The notes under the pieces: generated by a model
Database searches by the model: none
What the model saw: only the letters and a program-made list of their open reading frames with translations
What the model was told of the DNA's origin: nothing
Shown: positions 1-12,358 of the stretch, one piece after another
Numbering within the stretch: the stretch's first letter is position 1
Layout of the letters: every line of letters begins with the position of its first letter
Position numbers and translations under genes: made by a program
Source of the DNA: Batillaria attramentaria
Taxonomy: Eukaryota > Mollusca > Gastropoda > Batillariidae
Direction of reading: 5' to 3'
DNA length: 64,000 bases
NCBI GenBank assembly: GCA_018292915.2
Contig: JACVVK020000087.1
Span: 278,501-342,500, forward strand

Positions 1-2192
1 TCCTGCCATGCACCCGTTCACTATCCAACACGCCACCCACTTTTGTGCGAGGACGCTAAGCATCAAAGACAAGAGCCAAAGACGGACGAGTGATGTATGC
101 AGGGTGGCAGCGCTGGCGAAAGGTGTACTAGTCGCCGTGACACCGTGACAACGCGCTTGTCACGTTCCGCCCCCCTCTCACACCACCCCCCTCCATCCAT
201 CCCACCGCCCTGAGTTATGTCACTCAGTTGTCCCGCCGTTATACGCGGAAGCGTTTTCATTACGTGCCACGAGATAGAGTTAAATTGCTATACACACCCG
301 GCTGACGTCCAGTACCGTAGTCCACCCTGCGCAAGAACCCGAGCAGCATCACCTTGACCAGAATGATTCACTGGTGTACATGAGTGGACAATAATTTATA
401 ATAATGCGACGCCTTACATGAATGAGGCAAGGAATAGGATAGACTAGTATCGGCTAATCTGGACACATCAGCTCACAGTACTATCCATCTCAACTCACAT
501 ATACATTACCTACTACTCCTGATCGTCAGGCATTTTATACTCTGCACACATATGCCTACAAGTAACTTTACCAAATCAACTGCAAAAACAAGTCTGTATG
601 ATGTAACTCTAATACGGTTGCATTGAAATCGTGCACACGCTGGTATTAAAAACGCTCCTACTTTCTCGTCGCGGCCTCTCCCAAACAGATTAGGCAGAGC
701 AGGGCCACCTTATCTGGGTCATTTCCCACTGCCAGGCCAAGCGTGAAGAGTTACCCATCCATGCTGAATGAATTAGATTAGTGCCATGTAGGTTGCTGCC
801 TGGTATATCCACCGGTGCCCGTTTATGCGCTAGTCCAGCGACTGAAAGCGCCTTTTGCTCAACCGTTCTGGCTTTTGTTTGGCCGTGCAAATGCACACTG
901 CCCCCGGTATCGAGTGAAGATCGTTGGCAAAGGCGCTGACCGATTTGCGCGCAAAAGCCGTTACATTTTTACGCCTTGGAATAGACGGGCTGGCAGCTTA
1001 TCCCTCGCGCTGTAAAACGCAGGGTGGGCAACTATTTTCGTCCTCTGTAACGGCACGACTTCGCGCTTCCTGGTTATCCGAGAATCCGTCAGTTAGGCAG
1101 ACATACGCAGAAGCCGTAAGAGAGGAACCGTTTTCGGCTTTTGTTCACATGTACCCCGCTCGTGAGGAGTGCGGTATGCGGTAAGCCGGCTATTTCTAGG
1201 GCACGGATCGAAAACTGCAAAGCAATACAATACAGCTTTTCCAAGCCAAGCTTCTGCCGTTAGAAACCGACCCCCCCAAAAAAGCAACTAAAATGCCAAA
1301 TCGGCCAATCGTAGATAATGGTTCTACTGGGATGAAAACCGACGCTAGAAACCGCTTAAAATATGCATCACTTGGGCTTACATCAATGCATTCGGTGATT
1401 ACTGGAGACGCGTCGTATGTCAGGAACCTGCACTCTCACCAGTCACTGGTCGTTGGCCGGAGTGGCCTCCCCGTTCATGAATGATGGAGACAGCAGTACA
1501 CACGACGGGTGAGTGATTGCCTTTTGTGACAAACTGTGTCGGTGTCGTGACGGTTATGTTTTTGATGGATCGACAACACAATAGCCCCTGCGGCGACGCG
1601 CTGGGTGTTGAGTGTGAACCGTGTGAGAATTGCAGCTCGTCACGCGATTCCGCTTGTGAGGTCACAGAGGCATACATGTGTGGGGGCAAAGGCATGCACC
1701 GGATTTATGAACCGTTAAGAGTAAAAGCAGTGGCGAAATCTTTGACAGTCTGGCTGAACTGAACCATGCTCAGCTGGTTAGGATAGCTGTCCCTTCCCCC
1801 CGTAACCTGCCCATTAGAACCGTGTCCGATAGCTCTTGTAGCGGGGCACGTAAAACCCCAACTGACCAAAACCTCTCTCCTGGCCTCGCCGGCAGCTGGA
1901 GGCAACGACGACAAACAGACATTTAACCGCACACTCCGATGCACCGGTAAACAAACGACCACACAGCACAGTGCGTGGCACGGAGTCTCGGAGGGGGTTT
2001 TGACTTTCAAATGGCGGCTATCGCTGATAGAGTCTGTTCCCCGGCGCCTGTATCGATGGCTCTTGACATGTTCTAAGTGAGTGGTCGCGGGACAGCGCCT
2101 CGTGCAAATGGCTCTTGGACGAGAGGGGCCTTTCGACAGGCGAGCACACGTCAATGTTTCCTCACCCACTTGCTAAATCATTCGTGGGTGGT

Positions 2193-2209
2193 TGGGGGGG
2201 GGGGGGGGG
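2193..2209 (+). repeat. Poly-G run
   Basis: About 17 consecutive G. Similar runs occur at 6460-6472, 11041-11052 and 15037-15046. Confidence 0.9.
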
Positions 2210-3528
2210 CTATATAGTTATGTACCGCTGAAACAATGAGCTGGAGTTAGTTTGGTCGAGATTCCATTTGTGGGCGATTTACACAGGGGCGAAAGTGTCG
2301 CAATAGTGAACAGTAGCCATCAAAATCAGGACATTTTTATTGGTCACTACAGCAAAAGAATGAGGGGCTATTGTTTTCAATGGAGCATATATCTGTCCGT
2401 CTGTGATGTCCTGTGTTTATTCTTCCGCAGACCCTTGACTTTCTTTCACTGCACGGTTTCTTAGTTTGCTTTTGTCGTTTCCTACTTTTCCACTAAAAGC
2501 ACGTTCCTTAGCGGTGTTCACCATGTTCACTTCGCTGTAGGAGTGGTGCGTCATTTCTACAGCTGATCCAATTCGTCAAAATCATCGTACAAAGAAAAGA
2601 AAAAAAGAAAAAAAAAAGCTATCACTTCACGTCATCAGACCAGAGCCCTCTGGCGACACGCTCACTTGTACCGACACAACACGAACAGGCAATAAAACAA
2701 AGCTGTTTAGCCCGCGGGCCTCGTATGATAAAAAGTTAACCAGAGCGTAAAATGTAAATGAGGCCACGGTGATGACCACGACGCGACAAGATAGCCTAAA
2801 AAGTTCTTTGACTGCCTTCATTCCGGACAATTCCAACTGGCAGTGGCAATGCGCATGTTAAAATGAGAGTGAAATGTAAATAAGAGCACAGTTATGGCCG
2901 CGACACGGTAACTAAGAAATGGCCGTAAGAGTTCCAGCTTGTTCAGCAGGGTTCCTTCATTCTAGGCGATTCAACCTGGCAATGGCCATGCAAAAGCTAA
3001 CCGGACAATACCATGTAAATGACAGCTCGGTGATGAGCAAGACCCTGCAAGATGGCCCCAGATATTCAGCAAGTTTCCTTCAACAATAACATCAAACAAC
3101 AACAGCAGCAGCAGCAACAACAACAACAGTTATCGTACAGTGACATGCAGCCCCATAATGTGAACGGTGTACAAAACAAATAAACAAGGCCATCACAGAC
3201 AAGCCATTCGACCTGGCAATGACAATGCAGAAGAGAAACGTGCTATGGTAGTTCAGTCATATCATGTACGTTTCGACGGACAGCAAAGCCAAGGGACGAC
3301 ACAGTTGAACGTGTAGTGCACGGACAGATGAAGCAGATCCGGCGAGCAAAAAGCCAGGTCACGAACGGGGGTGCGACAGATGGCGCCTTTGAATGGGCTG
3401 ATCAAAAAAAGCAAACCGGAGAAATAAAGGGACCAACGTTGACAAAGTACGGCTGAAGGGGTGAAGAGTCTCCATTCTTTCCGCCCCAATCCCATCTCAT
3501 TTCTTTTTAATCGGATGAGAGGGCCCAT

Positions 3529-3556
3529 CTCTCTCTCTCTCTCTCTCTCTCTGAGT

Positions 3557-3589
<33 letters not shown>
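3529..3589. repeat. Compound (CT)n(CA)n microsatellite
   Basis: A CT run at 3529-3552, a short spacer, then an AC run at 3559-3589. Confidence 0.95.
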
Positions 3590-3591
<2 letters not shown>

Positions 3592-4864
3592 ACAAAAACA
3601 CACGCACTGAGACAAGCAAATCCATCACCCAAGACAATCATCCACATCCCGTCAGTCAACCCCACTCCTTCAGTTGCCCTCATCAGAGCTTGTCATATTT
3701 TATTTCGCGCCCCTGACTGAAAGCGGCGTGCCCCGAGGGCACTCAGCCCGAACCAATGAGCGTCGTGGACGAGCCACCGCAGCTGCTGGGCCTGAGATGA
3801 ACGACCCAAACAGACAGACGTGCGAGAGAAAGACCTATCTGAGGTCATTGTACAGGACAAGTAAGCAAGTCAGGAGGTGGCGAAAATTGGCCACCAGCGA
3901 GTCGGTGAAGGATAGCGGCTACTGTACTGCTGGATCGGTAATGAAACGGTGCTTCGTCGGCCATAGCCGGTGTACTGAAGCTGAGCGGACAGTTTTTGCC
4001 CATAGGCAATTAAAAGGTTTCTTGTCACTATGCCAATGACGTCATCAGCGTTGAATTTTTGTCTTTGCAAACTGTCTTCATCACGTCCTAACAAATGCCT
4101 GTTTAAGAAGCCTTTAGGCACATGTAACCATGGCTACACCTATTTTTTTCCCCTTTAGTTGACCTTCTCTTGGACATTCTGATTTGGTGTAGACCTAAAT
4201 CCGGCTGGGTGCTTTGTCACAGAATGCAATACCCGTAGAAGTCAAGCAACGTGAGACATACAGATCCGGGGTTTTGCAGGGCGGTGTCTTGTCCAAGCGT
4301 GAACCCCAAAACGAAACTAAATTTCTAGTATCAAAGACCACTTTCTCACTAACGTCAAAAAACCTTGTCAAAGCGTTACGCACTGGATACAAACGTGTCA
4401 GGCATTTATTTATGTGCCATCCTCCCCTGCATATCACTGTCCCATGGTGAGGAGGGCCTGGCTTCAGAGAGACTCCACAGAAAAAGGTCAACGGACGGTT
4501 TCGGGGGGTGGGGAGGGGGGGCGGGATGGTGGAGGGGAAAGGGGGTAAGTTTGCCTGCCAAACACACGGACGCGGCCGAACGTCATGTGCGATGGTGGGG
4601 ACGACCGGGGACCTTGTATTCTCGCCCGCACACCAGGCAAACAGTCCAGCAACAGTTAAAAGATTTGCGGGAGACCCCCAATGATGTGCCCCTTGCACAC
4701 ACTAACTCCCCTGTTTCTCTCCCGTCTCTCTCTCTGTCTCCCTCGCCATTGTTGACTTGCACGTTTTGGCGTAAAGAAACCCTGCAAGCTGACTACCCAT
4801 TCAATTTGCGGGTATGTGATGGGAGAGAGAGAGAGTAGTGAGACAGACAGAAAGTTAGTTGCTT

Positions 4865-5013
4865 GAGAGTTTTACGTCCTTTCCCACCACATACGGGCGG
4901 TATCAAAGACGGGGCAACGAGAAAAAGCCATCACAAATATTTGGCAAAAGGCGGGATTCGAACTCATGACCCGAGCACTGAAAGTCCAACGGTCTACCGG
5001 CTCGGCTCTCCCG
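4865..5013 (-). repeat. tRNA-derived SINE, family A, near full length
   Basis: Read on the minus strand, the element starts with a tRNA-like head, including a B box (TTCGAATCCCGCC, plus GGGATTCGAACTC). It continues with AAATATTTGTGATGGC, a CGTTGCCCCGTCTTTGATA block, and ends with GGTGGGAAAGGACGTAAAA. The same modules recur in about a dozen places in this window. A and B box sequences suggest an ancestral RNA polymerase III promoter. Confidence 0.75.
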
Positions 5014-5619
5014 CCGGGTTTCCCAGGAGGAAGAGACACAGAGAGACACGGTGACAGAGACAGAGAGAGAGAGACGTAGATCAAGCGCCTGTGTTGGTCG
5101 CTGGACTGTAGATCTTTCCATCTTCACCTGCTGACCTCGCGTGGTTTCGTTGACCTGAGTGCAGAAGGTACTCTTGCTAAAGATGAGATCCGCGATAAGC
5201 GATAAGCCTACAGACAGACCTTGACTTCACTAAGCAAGATCACACCCTCACCTTGCCTTGGCTGCGTTTACCGACTTCAAAACAGCGAAACAGCTGACAC
5301 TCACCACTCACGCATACAAAATACAGAAAACAGCATAATTTATCTATTACTGTGATATTATTCGATGTGTCTCACCGGCTTCCCACACGCGGGTCCCACC
5401 TACATCAGTGTGATCGCAACAACACGCGAAGGCACATTATGTTAAGCAACAGCCAGCCAGCTGTGTTTTAAAGTGATGAGAAAATTCAGTTCTCCACACT
5501 CATCCGACATGCACAAACCAGCCAACCTGCAAATTATGTGCACTCGGAACCGTCGTAAAGCCACGCATCAAGCAATAAAGCGGAGGGAACTTGGCGTACA
5601 TTCCATGGATTGTGGGATG

Positions 5620-5663
5620 GGTGGGTGGGTGTTTGGGGGTTTAACGTCCTTTTCCACCACATA
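5620..5663 (-). repeat. SINE family A, 3' tail fragment
   Basis: Only the terminal module is present: GTTTAACGTCCTTTTCCACC on plus, preceded by GGGTGGGTGGGTGTTT. It is the 3' end of the element in minus-strand sense. The head and middle are missing. Confidence 0.6.
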
Positions 5664-6799
5664 GCCATGGATTGTGAAAAGTACGCACGACTAGTCATGA
5701 TGTCCCTCTCCTGTACCCGACGGTCATGGATCCAACCATACGAAAAAATTCAACACATTTAATATCTCTGTGGTGGCTGGACCAACATTTATATAATGAA
5801 GGGACACAACTGACGCCGAATAACGCTCCATGAAAATATACACTTTACCCCTACAAACTACAGTGCGTGCGTGTCTCAGTGGAAAATGTCCAACGCTAAC
5901 ACTGCGAGGTGAGGTTCGCCGTGCGCCATAGGGGATCCCATTCTAACTTCAATCAAGCTCAGCTAGTAAACATCATCGTACGGCTTAGGTACGCTGCTAT
6001 TTTTCTTACACTGGCCTTACGTTTTCCTGTGCTTAGCCACCACGCAAAAGATGTAGCCACGAAAAAGTTTGTTCGCTTGGACCCACGATGTGACTTCCCC
6101 GATCACTCATGGGTTACCCGAACTAACGCACGACCAGACTCTGGAGAAAAGAGACCAGGAGTCTCATGCATGAGAGAGACTTAAAAAAAAAAAAACCCCT
6201 CCGAGACTAGCTTGACTTAACTAAGCTGGAACTAAAAGATTAAAACAAGATGCATAAGCGGAGGCTAGCCGTACGTGTCTCCCTGCGTACATCACAAATA
6301 CTGACACGCTGACGATAGTCACGACGCATTAAGTCTGAGACTGGAGCTAAATATCAATCGTAGGCTAGTTACTTCTCATGCATCAGGTAAGAAGGCAGGC
6401 GACCTTACATTCTGAGTAGGGGGATGAAGTGACAGAGGAGGGTACGGGTTTTGTGTTGGGGGGGGGGGGGGAGGGGAGGGGGGATAGAGAGAGAAACTGT
6501 CTACCCCTGGTGTGTCACATGAGTCACTGCCGAAGTGAACCCGCTCGACCGGTTTCCGATCTGACTTTCTCCACTACCCCCTTGTAAATTAAACTGTGAA
6601 ATGATGACGGGCGGGCGAAAATTCCACTAAGCAGACGAAGCCAGCACCTGCGGCTCCCCACCACACTGTGTACAGTTCAGTTCACCTGTCATCGCGACCC
6701 TTTTCAGTAGTCTTCGTCCAGCTTCGGTTGTGCACTGACTTCCTCTGACTACGACCGCGGGGTCTAGACAAGACGGTGGCGAGTGTTTCAAGTGTTACA

Positions 6800-7117
6800 C
6801 CGCTTATAAAGTAGCCTCGCCACCACTGAAAAAGTGTTTTCGCACGTTGAGTAGCACCGAGTGTTTCCATTTTCAAATGTGAGTAACATCGAGTGTTTCC
6901 AACCGACGGCCGATCTGTCCGCGTGAAATGGAGAAAGAGGTCGTTTGTCACCCACACAACGACTCTGACTGACGCAAAGACGTCATAGTGTGCATGCTCG
7001 TAATTCAAACAATAATATTATACGGATCCGCAGTGTGAGCTATCATTGCCGAAACTTTGGAAGCGGAGTAGCACCGGGAAACACCCGCCCCCCATTTTCA
7101 CTACACCCCGTGTGCCT
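6800..7117. mobile_element. Dispersed element with the 32-bp repeat (short copy)
   Basis: It contains two 32-bp units, then CCGACGGCCGATCTGTCC, GTGTGCATGCTCGTAATTC, GCCGAAACTTTGGAAGC, GTAGCACCGGGAAAC and CCCCGTGTG. The order parallels the long copy 3.5 kb away, with the array shortened from about 16 units to two. Confidence 0.5.
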
Positions 7118-8780
7118 CGTAGTGCCACAGCAGCGACTGACACAACCCGGAGGGAGAGAGATGAACAACTTGGGACTAGCACGGCCGACGTTGATGACGC
7201 AGTCTTGAAAACCGCTAGACGTTGATGATGATGCAGCCTTGAAAAGCGGTACTCTAGTGCTTGAGAGTTTCTGCTGTTCCCAAAGCGTAAATTGGTTTGC
7301 ACCGGACTCTTTCCATTCATTTACAAGCCGGCAGCCGGCAAATACATGTACTCCATCCGGGCAGGTCGCCAGCTTGTTCAGAATGTTCCCGTGCCCTTCT
7401 GGTGTCTGTATTGACATAAATCTGTGCGAGACTCTCTGATTTAGCCTCAACACATTGTAATCCATCGCGTAATTCAGGTCCTCGAACACCTGGGCATACA
7501 CACTCGTGCATGCAAAACTGTTCTGAGAGACAGACACAGAGAGAGAAGACAAAAATACGATGCATGATCAACACTTGTACTAAATCAGTACTTCTGAAAC
7601 CGGCTTTCAACGGGGCACGTAAGCAGAATTTTCAAGTAGGGTGATGTCCCCTGGCATCAGGCCTACCAGTATTTCAACGTCTTGGGTTGTTTTTTTGTTT
7701 TTAAAGACTCAATGAATCTCCAACATTTGCAATACTTACGGTGTCGTGCTCGAGACGGGAGTTTGTGGGAGGGTGCGGGAAGTATTCCGAGTGTGTGCGT
7801 GTCGTAGGGAGAGGTGTGTGGGGCTGAGAGGTCGTGTGGGGGTGGAAAAAATTGAGGTACACTGAGTTTGTAGTTGTCGAGTATAACATCGATTGTCCTC
7901 AGGGGGTGATGAGAAAGATGTTGTGTGCGTGTGCGTGCGCGTGCGCGTGCATGTGTGGGCGTTCATGCGTAGGGTGTGCGGGCGCGCCCGCGTATAAACT
8001 ATAAGCGCCTACGTTCTCAAACCTATCGACCGATCAAACGCATGGTCCATTCCAAACACACCTACCTCCACCCCAGCCACACCACATGTTGTACACAAGC
8101 AGCAGTACAGTAGTCAATCGAAGACCGTTCCTTCGGCCACAGCGGCGGCCACGTGGCAGAGATAACCCCCCATCCAACAACACCACCACCACGCCGGGCG
8201 GACTAATAAATCCCGCACAATTAATTAAAGCCTTCGTTATTGCTTCATCTATCCACAGATTTTACCCTGACGGTCGATATAAATTACCATAATCAATGGG
8301 GACTGTATTGTGAACACTGGACCCTAGGGCACAGCCGGGCTGGGGGTACAGTACGTACTGCTACGTGTGAACGAAAGCATGTTTCTGCTGCAGATTAATG
8401 CCAAGTTCAATGCAGCCTGATTTGCAATCAGCGTTGAGCTGTGGTGTCATGCTAAATCAATCTAAGCGTCGTAAAATATTAATTACCTCAAGAAATCTGG
8501 CGCCAGCCTTGGTTTCATTGTGTTATAATTAGATGTTTAATACTGTGAGTACACGACAGACACCAGGTATTGCTCACACAAATTGCAGGCAAAGACACGA
8601 GAGATGAAAGTCAACTCAGACCCGGCGACTTGTAGATGACTGTTCTGTTACTGTATAGCTCTGGTCAGAGAACACGTGATTACACGAGTGGTTGTTAACC
8701 ATCAATAACGACTAGTAATTAGACAAAGAGCACAGTATGTTGGTGTGCGCAGGTTAACATTTTTTTTTTTTTTTTTTTTT

Positions 8781-8931
8781 TTTAACATCAGTGACCACGC
8801 AGGGATGATATCAAAGATGGGACAACGAGGGAAAAGCCAGCACAACGGTTTGGCTGCCAGTCGGGGTTTGAACTCACGACACGAGCACTGCAAGTCCAAA
8901 ACTATATCAGCTTCGGCTACCCCGGGTACCC
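8781..8931 (-). repeat. SINE family A, diverged copy lacking the 3' tail
   Basis: The modules GATATCAAAGATGGGACAAC, AAAAGCCAGCACAA, GTTTGAACTCACGAC and CGAGCACTGCAAGTCC are present on plus in the usual order. The end adjoins a poly-T tract of about 24 bases at 8760-8783 in place of the usual tail. Confidence 0.65.
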
Positions 8932-9456
8932 CATCGGCAAGCAAGGTACCAACTGCAAAGGATTACACATCTTGATAAACTCACACAGCCATACCCGAAC
9001 CCGTTCATGCTGTGTCGTCTCATACTAGCTTTCAAAATGGCCTAGTTTTTTAAATGACACAAATTTTCCATCGTCAAAAGGACTTATTCTCACACTTCAC
9101 ATGCACGTCACCCCATGCTGGCGCTATCCGTGTCTCGTTTACCCCGGCCAAACAACTCTTCTATCCGTGTTTCACAGTGCCTGGTGATTCAACAAAGAAC
9201 TTCAGGCATTCAGCTCAGATTTGGCCAAAGAATCGTATGAATGGGGCCGGGCAATGAAGGAGTGTGTAGGGCGCAGCACTGACAACACTTCTTTCAGGAA
9301 CCTGTTTCTGAAATATTTGCTCTTCGGTGTGTTCAAATTTGAAAAACTCAACTTACGCGGCCTAGTCTTCAAACAAAATTCAAACAGAGTGGACATGGTG
9401 TCCTGTGGGAACGTCTTTCTGGCTGACGCAAGAGTCACAAACGATACCGACAGAGG

Positions 9457-9567
9457 GGTGGGTGGGTGGGTGCGGGGGAGGGGCAGTTTTACGTCCTTTT
9501 CCACCCCGTACGGGTGATATCAAAGACGGGGCAACGAGAAAACGGCCAACACAAATATGTGGCCCTG
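9457..9567 (-). repeat. SINE family A, copy without its tRNA head
   Basis: The GGGTGGGTGGGTGCG start, TTTTACGTCCTTTTCCACC, GGTGATATCAAAGACGGGGC and CACAAATATGTGGCCC are all present. The tRNA-like module is absent, consistent with 5' truncation on retrotransposition. Confidence 0.65.
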
Positions 9568-10129
9568 GGGATATGGACAGAGTCAAGATGGGTAACGAAA
9601 TCGTGAATGTGAGAAAGAAAGGCAACCAAGTAATCAATCTTTCCTTTGCAGGAAGTTCTGGGAAATCTGAACTGCGTCAAGACATCGAGCAATCTACCAT
9701 GCACCAATCTACCATGCACCCCTTTTTCTCTATTCTGGCAAAGCCAGGCTGACCAGGTGTACGATGCTGTGCCATGACAAAGGTGAAAGTAATTTACTTC
9801 ACCAAGACCAACAGTCTCGTCCTGTTTACACTGTCCATTCAAACACTATCTTGTAGGCTTACACACAAACCGCACACTGGCCAGATAAAAGCAAATCTTG
9901 TTTTATACGGTACAAGCTCCGGGTGGGTCCCTGCAGGAAATAGCAGCTTACACACATGCCAAGCGACCAGAACAACCCACGTTACAGCAATCACCGTTTA
10001 AACCCTGGTTTTGACAAGAGGTATTATCTGGTCGACCCCAGCACAAATTTCCCGACCTCCGGCCAACGAGAGGGCGACAGAGGCTCGTGCCAGAAGCAAG
10101 CAAAATCTTCCCCTGGGCTTTCTCGACGG

Positions 10130-10925
10130 GATGCAGTCAAAAAATGGACAAAGTGTTCCCGGTGCTACTCTGCTTCAAATGTAATGCCAGTATCCATTTT
10201 CAAATCTGAGTAGCACCGAGTGTTTCCATGTTCAGCCTTAAGTAGCACCAAGTGTTTCCATTTTCATATTTGAGTACCACCGAGTGTTTCTATTTTCAGT
10301 CTTAAGTAGCACCGAGTGTTTCCATTTTCAAATTTGAGTAGCATCGAGTGTTTCCATTTTCAGTCTCATGTAGCACCGAGTGTTTCCATTTTCAGTCTTC
10401 AGTAGCACCGAGTGTTTCTATTTTCAGTCTACAGTAGCACCGAGTGTTTCCATTTTCAGTCTTCAGTAGCACCGAGTGTTTCCATTTTCAGTCTTAAGTA
10501 GCACCGAGTGTTTCCATGTTCAGTCTTCAGTAGCACCGAGTGCTTCCATTTTCAGTCTTAAGTAGCACCGAGTGTTTCCATTTTCAGTCTTAAGTAGCAC
10601 CGAGTGCTTCCATTTTCAGTCTTCAGTAGCACCGAGTGCTTCCATTTTCAGTCTTAAGTAGCGCCGAGTGTTTCCATTTTCAAATTTGAGTAGCACCGCG
10701 TTTTTCCGACGGACTTCGGCCGTCTGTCGGCGTATAACTTAGAAATGGGCCGTTCATCAACGAAACAACGGCGACTTTGACTAACGCGTCACTACAAGTA
10801 ACAATGCAATGACGTGTGCATGCTCACATTTCAACAGTCTAAGGCAGTCATCGTCGAAACTTCAGAAGCGGGCAGCACCGGAAACGCGCGTCCAGTTTGG
10901 CTTCGCCCCGTGTTATCGCTCCTGC
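10130..10925. mobile_element. Dispersed element carrying the 32-bp minisatellite (long copy)
   Basis: To the right of the array, CCGACGGACTTCGGCCGTC, GACGTGTGCATGCTCA, ATCGTCGAAACTTCAGAAGC, GCAGCACCGG and CCCCGTGT follow in the same order as in the copy at 6.8-7.1 kb. The GACGG...CCGTC segment can form a hairpin. Non-autonomous elements with a central minisatellite are known among molluscan Helitron-like families; whether this belongs there is untested. Confidence 0.5.
10186..10709. repeat. Minisatellite, 32-bp unit, about 16 copies
   Basis: The unit is AGTAGCACCGAGTGTTTCC followed by ATTTTCAGTCTTA, repeated from about 10210 to 10690. Variants are CAAATTTG for CAGTCTTA and GTGCTTCC for GTGTTTCC. 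Two units of the same repeat occur at 6848-6905 inside a related flanking sequence. Confidence 0.93.
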
Positions 10926-11409
10926 GAGAAACTTCAATTCAAACCAGCGCCCGTCAGACTGAACAGACGCGAAGGGGCTAAAGAAGGTTAAAAGGGCCTT
11001 TGGTGGCCGGCCCTGGCAGATAGGGTAATCTACAGGTGAAAGGGGGGGGGGGGACCTTGCAACACAAGGGAGGACCAAGGTTCTGTGAATTAATTCCAAT
11101 CAGACACGAACGCATGCCTAGGGTTGTAAGGTCGGGCTTTACTATTGGTCAGATAAGACTGATCAGAACTGGAACAGAACACAAAGTCAGCCAGGCCGCG
11201 CAGAGCCACGCTAACAAACGAACGCCGAAAGGCGTTTAAAAAGGGAGGTGGTGGGCAAAGAGCGGAGTGAGGAATGGGCCCGGTGCCAACTGAACCCAAG
11301 TGATATTTTCCTGTAAACAACAGACACCTTCAGCCAAACCTGTCAAAGAAATCGTTCAGCTCGACCAGTATAGATTTCAAGTGAACCTCGGCAAACAACA
11401 GCATCGTTG

Positions 11410-11565
11410 ACTTTCTCAGCGCAGTGGCCGGGGAGGGTCCCTGGGTTAGGGGTTGTGGTGGAGGGTCAGGGCTGTTGCAGAGGTTAGGGTTGTTGTGGAG
11501 GTAAGGGTGCCGCTGCAGCACAGTGTGGGTTAGGGTTATTGTCGGGGTTAGGGGAGAAGCGCCGA
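11410..11565 (+). repeat. Degenerate GTTAGGG-containing minisatellite
   Basis: GGGTTAGGGGTTGTGGTGG, GAGGTTAGGGTTGTTGTGG, GTGGGTTAGGGTTATTG and GGGGTTAGGGG recur at irregular spacing of roughly 18-40 bp. The core resembles the TTAGGG telomere hexamer but is not a pure hexamer array. Confidence 0.5.
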
Positions 11566-11844
11566 TTATCGGTTATCAACGGCGAACAAGAGCGTCATTC
11601 ACTTTCTCGGGAGCTGGTGTTGTTGGGTTGTTAAAGGTTAATCATGATTTATCCTGAGCCACAAACAAAACTTGTCCTCCGTACGATGGATCGTATTTGT
11701 GCAGGAGTACGGGAGATGTGCACTCAATCAGAGTACACAGATTTCCAGCCAAATGTATGCACGACAGCTGTTCAAACATAAGCAACCTACACCGGTTCAC
11801 CCAGTATCCTTCATGCTTACTGCAGGAGAACCATTCTTTGTTAC

Positions 11845-11902
11845 CCCCCCCCCCCCCCCCCCCTTTTCCCCCTAAAAAGAGCCCCTTCCCCCCCCCCCCC
11901 CC
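11845..11902. repeat. Poly-C tracts
   Basis: Two C runs of about 17 and 14 bases are separated by TTTTCCCCCTAAAAAGAG. Frames through them are artefacts. Confidence 0.9.
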
Positions 11903-12252
11903 GCGGCATAAAAGGCAAAAGAAAAGGAAAAGAAAATGACGTGATCTAGGGTTATAATTTGTCCTCTTTATCCCCTGACGAAATAGAGGCGGTGTGCAGG
12001 AGCCAGTGGAGTTGAATTGAATCAACACGGCTGATTGATTGATTGTAAGACCAATGAACAATTTACGCAGCTGAATTACGATCGGCGTACGAACGCATTA
12101 AAAACACATCTCTTTCACACGCCCCCCCCCCCCCACCCCGTGATTTAGATTAACAGCATTTGTTAAGGGGGTAGGTAACAGAGATAAGTCATATCCATCT
12201 GCAGAATTAACCCAAACCGTATTTACCGTTATATTCTTGCTCTGTATACTGT

Positions 12253-12255
<3 letters not shown>

Positions 12256-12319
<64 letters not shown>

Positions 12320-12358
12320 CTGCAATACTGCAATCTCTCTCTCTCTCTCTCTCTCTCC
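12256..12358. repeat. (CT)n microsatellites
   Basis: CT runs of about 57 bp and 24 bp are separated by GTGTATACTGCAATACTG; a related GTATACTGTAATC precedes the first. Confidence 0.95.

Noticed and set aside
10200..10710. CRISPR-like array (32-bp repeats)
   Set aside because: The units are directly adjacent with no unique spacers, and the context is eukaryotic; it is a minisatellite.
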